Shown one piece after another: positions 58,213 through 64,000 of a stretch of 64,000 bases of DNA. How positions within the stretch are numbered: position 1 is the stretch's first letter; the number at the start of each line of letters is the position of its first letter. The translations under genes and the position numbers were made by a program. Where the stretch lies: NCBI RefSeq assembly GCF_900177765.1, contig NZ_FXWI01000001.1, positions 682,001 through 746,000 on the forward strand, in the 5' to 3' direction. The notes beneath the pieces were generated by a model, which worked only from the letters and a program-made list of their open reading frames with translations, ran no database searches and was not told the DNA's origin. This stretch comes from Agreia sp. VKM Ac-1783. GTDB taxonomy: Bacteria > Actinomycetota > Actinomycetes > Actinomycetales > Microbacteriaceae.

Positions 58213-59460
58213 TCAGTTGTCCATGTGCGCCGCTGTTCGGCCCACGTAACGCGACTCGGGCCGCAGCCGGAGTGGCGGTTCGGCGTACTCGGCAACGATG
58301 TGCGCAATCCACCCCACGGTCCGTCCGAGGGCGAAGATCGCCTGCCCGGAATCCGGGCGGAGACCGCGCGAGACGGCGAGCGCAGCCAGGGCGAGGTCGA
58401 TGTTCGCGATCCGGGTCGTGCGGGCGCGCACCACGCTGATCACCTGACGTGCAGCGTCGACTCCTGCGCTGTACGACGGTTCAGCATCCATCAGCGCGAA
58501 CAAGTGCTGGGCGCGCGGATCGCGCTGCGAGTAGAGCACGTGGCCGAAGCCCGGGATGCCGGTCGTGCTCGACATCTGCCGGCGCAGGGCTGCCTCGGGG
58601 GAGTGATGGAGGAGAACGTCAGAGAGCAGATCGACGGCGAGGATGCTCGCGCCTCCGTGCAGGACACTGTTGAACGCGCCCAGGGCAGCACCGATTGCGG
58701 AGTAGGGATCCGCCCTCGCCGAGGCTGCGACCCGTGCCGCGAACGTCGACGCCGCCAGGTCGTGGTCGAGCGACAAGACGAGGGCCGCGTTCACGATGCG
58801 CAGGTCTGCTGGTGTCGCCGGCTCCGCCGAGAGCTTCGACCACAGCCGTGTCGCGAGGGGCGAATTCCGTTGCGGCTCGGTGCCGAGGCTGGGCAGACAG
58901 TCGACCATCGCGGCGAGAATCCGCCGGCCGGCAGAGAGCACGGTGTGGGGAGCGAGATCGTCGCGCAGGGGATCCTCAGATCCGGCGACCGTCACTGCGA
59001 GCGCCATTCGATCGATGAGTCGTGCGTGCGACCCCAGAACCTCTGCCGTCTGCACGAGCCGTCGGTGAAGCTCGTCTCCTACGGCGTAGTCGTTGGTGGT
59101 CTGCGTCAGGTTGCCGCCCCAGAAGAGCTCCGCCGCCTCCTCCAGGGAAAAGCGTCGGGCAAGGTCGGTTGCTCGGCGCCCTCGAAAGAACAACTCGTCG
59201 TTCTCGATCAAGGTGAGGTCGGAGTCGAGCACCATCAGCGGCCGGCCTGCCATGGTCGAGCTATCGGCTCGGTCGCTCGATGGTCGACGCGATCTCGCGG
59301 CTGCGAGCGCCTCGACCTCGAGTGCATCGAAGACCGATCCGCCCGTCTCGCTGCGCACGCTCGAGAGCAAGCCGCGAGAGACGTAGGCGTAGACAGTCGC
59401 TCTCTTGACCCCTAACCGTGCGGAAGCCTGCGCTGCCGTCAGCCCGGGAAGGGTCTCCAT
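58213..59460 (-). CDS. citrate synthase family protein with N-terminal DNA-binding domain
   Basis: Residues 1-65 form a MerR or excisionase-like helix-turn-helix: GLTAAQASARLGVKRATVYA, then YVSRGLLSSVRSETGG. Residues 75-415 form a citrate synthase fold with SVLHGGASILAV (the His of the oxaloacetate site), GFGHVLYSQRDPRAQ (second active His) and YVGRTA at the end. The catalytic Asp region is less conserved. It could be an active enzyme, or a regulator that senses oxaloacetate or an acyl-CoA. It is divergent from a second citrate synthase, with a perfect inverted repeat between the two. Confidence 0.85.
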   Translation of the reverse strand: METLPGLTAAQASARLGVKRATVYAYVSRGLLSSVRSETGGSVFDALEVEALAAARSRRPSSDRADSSTMAGRPLMVLDSDLTLIENDELFFRGRRATDLARRFSLEEAAELFWGGNLTQTTNDYAVGDELHRRLVQTAEVLGSHARLIDRMALAVTVAGSEDPLRDDLAPHTVLSAGRRILAAMVDCLPSLGTEPQRNSPLATRLWSKLSAEPATPADLRIVNAALVLSLDHDLAASTFAARVAASARADPYSAIGAALGAFNSVLHGGASILAVDLLSDVLLHHSPEAALRRQMSSTTGIPGFGHVLYSQRDPRAQHLFALMDAEPSYSAGVDAARQVISVVRARTTRIANIDLALAALAVSRGLRPDSGQAIFALGRTVGWIAHIVAEYAEPPLRLRPESRYVGRTAAHMDN

Positions 59461-59489
59461 GGTTCGCTTTCGTGACGGGTTGATCGGAT

Positions 59490-59518
59490 CAACATTGACT
59501 TGTCGAAAATCAATGTTG
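59490..59518. promoter_or_regulatory. perfect 9-base inverted repeat between two citrate synthase genes
   Basis: CAACATTGA (59490-59498) and TCAATGTTG (59510-59518) are exact reverse complements with an 11-base spacer, centred between the divergent start codons. Spacing fits a MerR-like or HTH dimer site, and the neighbouring HTH-citrate synthase is the obvious candidate to bind it. Confidence 0.65.
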
Positions 59519-59563
59519 CTGGTGATGTGAACGTATCAACGACACGAGACGAAGGGAACAGCC

Positions 59564-60727
59564 ATGCAATCGGCCTCTCGAATGGACAGCTCCCTCATCG
59601 ATGTGCCCCGGGGACTGACAAACGTCGTCGTCGCCGAGACGACTCTCAGCGATGTGCGCGGCACGGAGGGCTTCTATCACTACCGGCAGTATTCGGCGAC
59701 GGAGCTCGCCACGACACGGTCGGTAGAAGATGTGTGGCGGCTGCTGCTCGACGGACAGTTGCCCACTCGCGACGAGAGCCTGCAATTCGCGCAGGAAGTG
59801 CATGACGCGGCGCAGATCTCGTCCCATCTGCACGACGTGATTCGTGTCGCCGGTCGAGGGTCTCTCACCGATCCGCTTGCGACACTGCGAATGGCGCTGA
59901 CCGCCGAGGGTCTCGACCGCGGCGTGCGGCCACTCTTCGATCTCTCTCCGGCGGACCGCCGTCGTGACCTCATCGCGCTGGCGGCGAAGACGCCGGTCAT
60001 CATCGCCGCGATCAGCCGGATGGCTGCGGGAGAGCTGCCGCTCGACCCGAGGCCGGAGCTGGGGTATGTGGCCAATTACCTCTACATGATCCGCGGCAGC
60101 GAGGCATCGCCTCTGCAGGTGTCCGCACTCTCCTCCTATCTCGTCGCCGCCATCGATCACGGATTCAACGCATCGACGTTCACGGCCCGCGTCATCGCAT
60201 CCACGGGGGCAGATGCCGCTGCCTGCCTCGTCGGAGCCCTCGGCGCATTGTCCGGACCGCTGCACGGTGGTGCGCCGAGCCGTGCTCTCGACGCGCTCGA
60301 CGCCATCGGAACGGTGGAGAACGTCGATGCGTGGGTGGCCGAAAGGATCGCGGCGAACGAACGAATCATGGGATTCGGGCATCCTGTCTACCGAACCGAG
60401 GATCCGCGCTCCGCGATGCTGAAAGAGGTGGCATGCCGCTTCGGCGGTGCCCGGGTAGAACTGGCCATCCGTGTCGAGGAGCGCATCCCGGTGCTGCTCG
60501 AACAGCTGAAGCCGGGCAGACAGCTGCACACGAATCTCGAATGGTTCGCCGCGATAGTGATGGAGCTGTGTGAGCTGCCTCGGGAACTCTTCACCTCGAC
60601 CTTCGCGGCCGCGCGAGTGCTCGGCTGGACCGCGAACGTGCTGGAGCAGTCTGCCGACTCGAAGATCATCCGCCCATCTGCCCGCTACGTGGGACCCGAG
60701 GCGCCGGTTCCGGTTCCTGCACCCTGA
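59564..60727 (+). CDS. citrate synthase / 2-methylcitrate synthase
   Basis: The 387-residue enzyme has LSGPLHGGAPSRALDALD (active His), IMGFGHPVYRTEDPRS (second active His) and FTSTFAAARVLGWTANVLEQ (region with the catalytic Asp replaced in this stretch by Thr or Ala positions not resolved by eye). The C-terminus SARYVGPEAPVPVPAP is usual. It condenses acetyl-CoA or propionyl-CoA with oxaloacetate. Short actinobacterial forms like this can be citrate or methylcitrate synthases; no prpB or prpD gene is near, so the choice is open. Divergent from the HTH-containing homologue. Confidence 0.88.
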   Translation: MQSASRMDSSLIDVPRGLTNVVVAETTLSDVRGTEGFYHYRQYSATELATTRSVEDVWRLLLDGQLPTRDESLQFAQEVHDAAQISSHLHDVIRVAGRGSLTDPLATLRMALTAEGLDRGVRPLFDLSPADRRRDLIALAAKTPVIIAAISRMAAGELPLDPRPELGYVANYLYMIRGSEASPLQVSALSSYLVAAIDHGFNASTFTARVIASTGADAAACLVGALGALSGPLHGGAPSRALDALDAIGTVENVDAWVAERIAANERIMGFGHPVYRTEDPRSAMLKEVACRFGGARVELAIRVEERIPVLLEQLKPGRQLHTNLEWFAAIVMELCELPRELFTSTFAAARVLGWTANVLEQSADSKIIRPSARYVGPEAPVPVPAP

Positions 60728-60751
60728 GAGAGGCTCTTCACGACGCCGACG

Positions 60752-61351
60752 CTACCCGGGCAAAATTTGCCTGGCCCAGCTTTCGTCGTCGGTCAGCATG
60801 TACTCGGTCCGACGGCTGGCTGCTCGCGGGTTTCCCTCCCAGAAGGTGAGCCGCGTGGGCTCGATCACGAACCCGAGCCACGTATCCGGGGCAGTCAGGG
60901 TGCCGTCCGGGTGAGCGGCCTCGAAGGCCGCCCACTTCTCTTCCTGCTCGCGCGTGGGCAGCAGCGCGAACTCGGGGGTATTGAGCCATGCGAGCAGCTG
61001 CAGATACCGAGACCGTCGAGCGTAGGCGGAGGCTTCCTCGTCGGGCGAGGCGCGTCGAGCGACACCCTGCACGGTCAACTGCCGCAGGTCAGCCGGCCAT
61101 GCGATCGAGAACGCCACCTCGGGGTGAGCCTCCACATCGGCAACCTTGCGCGAACGTGAATCCGTGTGCACGAAGAACCCGCTTCGATCGAAATCGCTGA
61201 GCAACACGCTGCGCGCATCCGGTCGCCCGTCGGTGTCGACGGTGGCCAGCGAGATGAGTGGTCGCGCGTGGTCGTCATTGGCCGGAAGCCAGCCCGTCAA
61301 GACCGCGAACGCCTCGTCGGGGATGAGCGCCCCAGAGCGGGGAACACTCAC
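60752..61351 (-). CDS. pdxH: pyridoxamine 5'-phosphate oxidase-type FMN enzyme
   Basis: The 199-residue FMN protein has ISLATVDTDGRPDARSVLLS, the opening of PdxH, then FFVHTDSRSRKVADVEAHP, with SYARRSRYLQ-like Arg residues following and the C-terminal FVIEPTRLTFWEGNPRAASR close to the PdxH end motif. PdxH oxidises pyridoxamine or pyridoxine phosphate to PLP. The final ERxxR segment is less standard, so it may be a related FMN oxidase with a special substrate. It is the last gene of the minus-strand operon and overlaps the creatininase gene by four bases, unusual for a housekeeping pdxH. Confidence 0.75.
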   Translation of the reverse strand: MSVPRSGALIPDEAFAVLTGWLPANDDHARPLISLATVDTDGRPDARSVLLSDFDRSGFFVHTDSRSRKVADVEAHPEVAFSIAWPADLRQLTVQGVARRASPDEEASAYARRSRYLQLLAWLNTPEFALLPTREQEEKWAAFEAAHPDGTLTAPDTWLGFVIEPTRLTFWEGNPRAASRRTEYMLTDDESWARQILPG

Positions 61352-62175
61352 GCCGACGGCCCCGCCGGGTCGAAGCGTGCGATCTCGGCGAACGCGGCAG
61401 CGGCCTGCTCCACGGAGTGCTCGAAGAGTTCTGCCCCGTACGCCGCGTTGGCCGCGGTCGGGTCACCGAGAACGCCGTCGGTTCCGAAGTCGTTCGACAG
61501 CCAGCCGAACGACACGGGCTTCTTGAACCCGATGTGCTCGTAGTCGGCCAGGTGCTCGGGAACACTGCGCTGAGCCAGTGAGAGATCGACGAGGTCGGGT
61601 CGGATGTGCATGATCAGCGACGTCTCGCTGTGGCCGCCGTGGATGCCGAGTCCCAGCTCGTCGGGTCCGTCGCCCGTGCCGTCTGCCATCGGCGGCACGA
61701 TAGGCCCGAGCAGAAAGGTCTGCAACCCGAAGCGGCGGCGCAGCTCGCGGCATGCGACCTGCAGCAACGCGAGGTTTCCTCCGTGGCCGTTGAAGAACGC
61801 CACCTTGTTCGCGGGGGTGGCGGCGATCGAGTTGCCCAGGTCGACGATGGTGTTCATCATCGTCTCCCAGGTGAGCCACATGGTTCCGGATGCCCAGTGG
61901 TGCTCGTCGCTCTTGGTGTACGCCAGGGTCGGCAGAATCCACGCGTCGACACCCTGCGATGCGGCGCGCTCGACGGCGGCGTTCGCGATCGCATCCGCCA
62001 GCAGGTAGTCGGTCATCAGAGGAAGGTGCGACCCGTGGTGCTCGATCGCCCCCGTAGGAATGACGACGACGGAGTCGGCGTCGAGCGCCGCGGTCGCGGC
62101 CGGCCCAGACAGCTCGACGAGTTTGCGCGTTCCGAGGTCGTTCACGACGGGATCGCCCGCGTGGGCGCCACTCAT
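61348..62175 (-). CDS. creatininase-family amidohydrolase
   Basis: From the ATG overlapping the FAD-oxidase stop, the 275-residue protein has VVVIPTGAIEHHGSHLPLMT with the Glu and His metal ligands near the N-terminus, DEHHWASGTMWL, VAFFNGHGGN and GIHGGHSETSLIMH, all of the creatininase family. Members hydrolyse creatinine, riboflavin-related or other cyclic amides; one serves as a peptidase in mycofactocin maturation. There is no mycofactocin gene here. Coupled with an FAD oxidase and a PdxH-type enzyme, it may open a ring created by oxidation. Substrate unknown. Confidence 0.9.
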   Translation of the reverse strand: MSGAHAGDPVVNDLGTRKLVELSGPAATAALDADSVVVIPTGAIEHHGSHLPLMTDYLLADAIANAAVERAASQGVDAWILPTLAYTKSDEHHWASGTMWLTWETMMNTIVDLGNSIAATPANKVAFFNGHGGNLALLQVACRELRRRFGLQTFLLGPIVPPMADGTGDGPDELGLGIHGGHSETSLIMHIRPDLVDLSLAQRSVPEHLADYEHIGFKKPVSFGWLSNDFGTDGVLGDPTAANAAYGAELFEHSVEQAAAAFAEIARFDPAGPSA

Positions 62176-63491
62176 GAACCTGCTCCGGCAGCAGTCTTTC
62201 CCTGCAGCTTGCCGGGATTCAGCAGCCCGCGCGGATCGGTGCTCTCGGCGAGAGCGAGAGTGCGCTCGACCTCGTGGTCGACGAACCAGACGTGCGGGTT
62301 GTGTACGCCGACGCCGATCGCAGCGAGCTTGTCGAAGCCCTCGTAGACTTTCTCGGCACTCTCGTAGATGCCCGCCAGCATGCCGATCGGGCGGTTCTTC
62401 TGAGCCTCGATGTGCAGCATGCCGCCGGGGTACACGGCGTGCACCTCGTCGATGCGGTCGACGAGCGCGTCGCCGGCGACCTCGATGTGAAAGTACTTGC
62501 CCGGGTCGCTCTTCTGCAGCCACTCGATGGGGTGGTTGTACGAGATCATGCTCAGCTTCATGGCGGTCTGCGGGCCCTCGCGCACCTCTTCTACGCGGCC
62601 TCCCGCGGCTTCGATGAGGGCTGTCGCGGCGGGGACGGCCGCGATGTCGATGATGGCGCGAAGGCTCGCGCGGTCTTTGGGGATGCCCGGGTCGGCGGGC
62701 AGCGCATTGGCGAGTACCGGCAGATCGGCAGAGACAAGGCGCGGAGTCGGCTCGAGTTGCCCGATCTCGCGAATGACGGAGATGGCCTCGGAGAAGGTGT
62801 CGAAGCTGGCGAACAGACCCCGCCAGTCCTGCAGAGGCTCGAGCGCGATGGTCGCCTGGGCGATGATGCCCGCCGTGCCGTAGGTGTGCACATACGGCTG
62901 CGCGTCGTCGCCGTCGACGTGCACGAGCCGCGCATCCGGGGTGGCGTGAACGACGTCGAGAGCGAGAACGAAGCCCTCGTGGTTGGAGCCGTGGGCGATC
63001 GATCCGGTGCCGCCCGAGCCACCCGAGAGGAAGCCGCCGATGGAGGACTGTGCCGTCGAGGGGTACATGAGGATCTGCTGGCCCGACTCGCGGGCGGCCT
63101 GTTCGATCGTGACGATCGGGGTGCCGGCCAACGCTGTGAGGAACCCGTCGCCGACCTCGACGACGCCCCGCAGCTTCGACAGGTCGAGCACGAGACCGTT
63201 CTCGATCGGAATGGCCTGGCCGTAATTGCCGGTTCCCTTGCCGCGAGGAGTGATTCCCACGCCGTGACGAACGGCCGCGGCGACCACCTCGGCCACCTGT
63301 TCCGCCGTCGTCGGGAACGCCACGATGTCGGCGAGACCAAGCGGAAGCTGCTCGGTGATGATCGGCGACAGGTACGAGCCGTCGGCCGAGGCCTTCTCAC
63401 GGGCGCGGAGTTCGGTGGTCACGCCGCGCTCACCCAGAATCGCGCTGAGTTCTGTAGCGAGGGATGCGATGGGCTCGGTCAGGTCGGTCAT
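62172..63491 (-). CDS. FAD-linked oxidase (GlcD/vanillyl-alcohol-oxidase type)
   Basis: The 439-residue protein carries a PCMH-type FAD-binding domain: IVAFPTTAEQVAEVVAAAVR, GITPRGKGTGNYGQAIP, GGFLSGGSGGTGSIAHGSN. The C-terminal domain ends in DPRGLLNPGKLQGK, the usual ending of the GlcD/DLD group, with PNP replaced by NPGK. It oxidises an alcohol or hydroxy acid in the cytoplasm. The gene overlaps the creatininase gene by four bases, and a hairpin separates it from the ABC binding protein upstream, so the substrate is probably imported by that system. Confidence 0.88.
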   Translation of the reverse strand: MTDLTEPIASLATELSAILGERGVTTELRAREKASADGSYLSPIITEQLPLGLADIVAFPTTAEQVAEVVAAAVRHGVGITPRGKGTGNYGQAIPIENGLVLDLSKLRGVVEVGDGFLTALAGTPIVTIEQAARESGQQILMYPSTAQSSIGGFLSGGSGGTGSIAHGSNHEGFVLALDVVHATPDARLVHVDGDDAQPYVHTYGTAGIIAQATIALEPLQDWRGLFASFDTFSEAISVIREIGQLEPTPRLVSADLPVLANALPADPGIPKDRASLRAIIDIAAVPAATALIEAAGGRVEEVREGPQTAMKLSMISYNHPIEWLQKSDPGKYFHIEVAGDALVDRIDEVHAVYPGGMLHIEAQKNRPIGMLAGIYESAEKVYEGFDKLAAIGVGVHNPHVWFVDHEVERTLALAESTDPRGLLNPGKLQGKTAAGAGS

Positions 63492-63518
63492 GGTGCGGGT
63501 CCTTAGATGGTGCCGAAT

Positions 63519-63577
63519 GATGATGGCCCATCATCGGCCGCCTGTCGCTCACTCGAGGTATGCGCCAGGCGACCGAT
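63519..63577 (-). promoter_or_regulatory. palindrome and hairpin between binding-protein and oxidase genes
   Basis: GATGATGG-C-CCATCATC (63519-63535) is a perfect palindrome. It overlaps a hairpin in which ATCGGCCGCCTGTCGC (63533-63548) pairs with GCGCCAGGCGACCGAT (63562-63577) at 14 of 16 positions. On the minus transcript it follows the binding-protein gene, as with the hairpins in the other two importer operons of the window. Confidence 0.65.
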
Positions 63578-63605
63578 GAAGGGCCGACGGTTTTGCAGCT
63601 ACGTG

Positions 63606-64000
63606 TTACTTCAGGCCGATGGTCTGATCGATGAACTCGTTGGTGAAGAGGTCGGAGGTCTTCAGACCCTCAGCCGGGGGAGTGCCGAGCTTGGTGAAGA
63701 TCGGCGTATCGATGTCGAGGACCTTCTGAACGCGAGCCTCGTCGAAGTCGCCGATGTAGGCGTTGTCTCCGTTGCTGACCAGGCCGAGCTTCTTCATCGT
63801 GTCGACCGAGTAGTCGGCCACGCCCTCGTCGTAGACCCATCCGGTATCGAACTGGTCGACGAGGTCGAGGATGAGCTTGTTCGTCGCGGCGGGGTCGGCG
63901 AAGTAGTCGACCTCTGCCTGCTGCAGAACGGGCACGAGCTTGGTGAGGCAGGGCGAGAGCTTCTCGAGATCAGCGGAGCGCACCGAGACGGCCGCTGCGT
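63606..64000 (-). CDS. ABC substrate-binding protein, NMT1-like, cut by window end
   Basis: Only the last 131 or so residues are inside the window; the frame stays open to position 64000. The visible part, with LEKLSPCLTKLVPVLQQAEV, DYFADPAATNKLILDLVDQF and VADYSVDTMKKLGLVSNGDN, matches the C-terminal half of NMT1/ThiY-like binding proteins, where YFADPAATN-type segments precede the last helices. The N-terminal signal and ligand residues are outside. It is the most upstream gene seen of the minus-strand operon that continues with the FAD oxidase, so it likely imports that enzyme's substrate. Confidence 0.82.
   Translation of the reverse strand, partial: AAAVSVRSADLEKLSPCLTKLVPVLQQAEVDYFADPAATNKLILDLVDQFDTGWVYDEGVADYSVDTMKKLGLVSNGDNAYIGDFDEARVQKVLDIDTPIFTKLGTPPAEGLKTSDLFTNEFIDQTIGLK

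Noticed and set aside
61348-62175. Creatininase-like protein as the MftE peptidase of mycofactocin synthesis
   Set aside because: No mftA precursor, mftB or radical SAM mftC gene is in the window, and the neighbours are an FAD oxidase and a PdxH-type enzyme.
1-64000. CRISPR arrays, insertion sequences, prophage genes or an origin
   Set aside because: I saw no regularly spaced direct repeats, no transposase, integrase or phage structural genes, and no DnaA-box cluster while reading both strands; short repeats found are listed separately.

Overview
The window is high-GC DNA with dense, strongly G/C-biased codons, many GTG starts and gene after gene overlapped by ATGA or GTGA. The gene set points to an actinobacterium, most likely of the family Microbacteriaceae: coenzyme F420 synthesis genes, an actinobacterial alternate signal peptide family, a zinc-less ribosomal protein L32, and the order yceD-rpmF-rnc-mutM. 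Genus and species cannot be told from the sequence. I see no rRNA, tRNA, CRISPR array, transposase or integrase, and no gene-free stretch longer than 300 bases.

Layout. Bases 1-3660 look like an accessory block with visibly weaker GC bias: an AbiTii-type protein cut by the window edge, a coupled unknown gene with a HEPN-like C-terminus (a candidate phage defence pair), a frameshifted HIT hydrolase and a small membrane protein. Bases 3689-9995 hold core genes: an ABC-F ATPase, coaD, an F420-dependent glucose-6-phosphate dehydrogenase, cofE, cofC and two paralogous membrane proteins. Bases 10011-20358 form a TetR-controlled unit: a peptide-type ABC importer, a carboxylesterase, a class III CoA-transferase and a carboxyltransferase, all overlapping. 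cofD runs into it tail to tail, so the F420 genes are split by this operon.

Bases 21397-31374 look like reductive pyrimidine (or hydantoin) breakdown. A MocR regulator is divergent from beta-ureidopropionase, dihydropyrimidinase, a luciferase-like oxidoreductase, an NMT1-type ABC importer and an omega-aminotransferase. No classical dihydropyrimidine dehydrogenase is present. A LysR regulator and a YtrA-type GntR/ABC export operon follow, then yceD-rpmF-rnc-mutM, a DUF4407 protein and a DUF1275 protein.

Bases 39708-56951 contain a nearly complete purine ring degradation route in several transcription units: guanine deaminase, uricase, HIU hydrolase, OHCU decarboxylase, allantoinase, allantoate amidohydrolase and ureidoglycine-glyoxylate aminotransferase. 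An acetamidase-type enzyme and an HpxZ-amidase fusion sit with the aminotransferase and could consume the oxalurate it makes. A nucleoside hydrolase and a MocA-like cytidylyltransferase fit the theme, but xanthine dehydrogenase is not here. Embedded at 46097-49263 is a separate surface locus of three exported proteins and a SipW/ER-type signal peptidase.

Bases 57129-64000 hold a methylenetetrahydrofolate-reductase-like protein, two divergent citrate synthase homologues (one with an N-terminal DNA-binding domain) sharing a perfect inverted repeat, and a minus-strand operon. In transcription order that operon is an ABC binding protein (cut by the window end), an FAD-linked oxidase, a creatininase-family hydrolase and a PdxH-type oxidase, for which I know no matching pathway.
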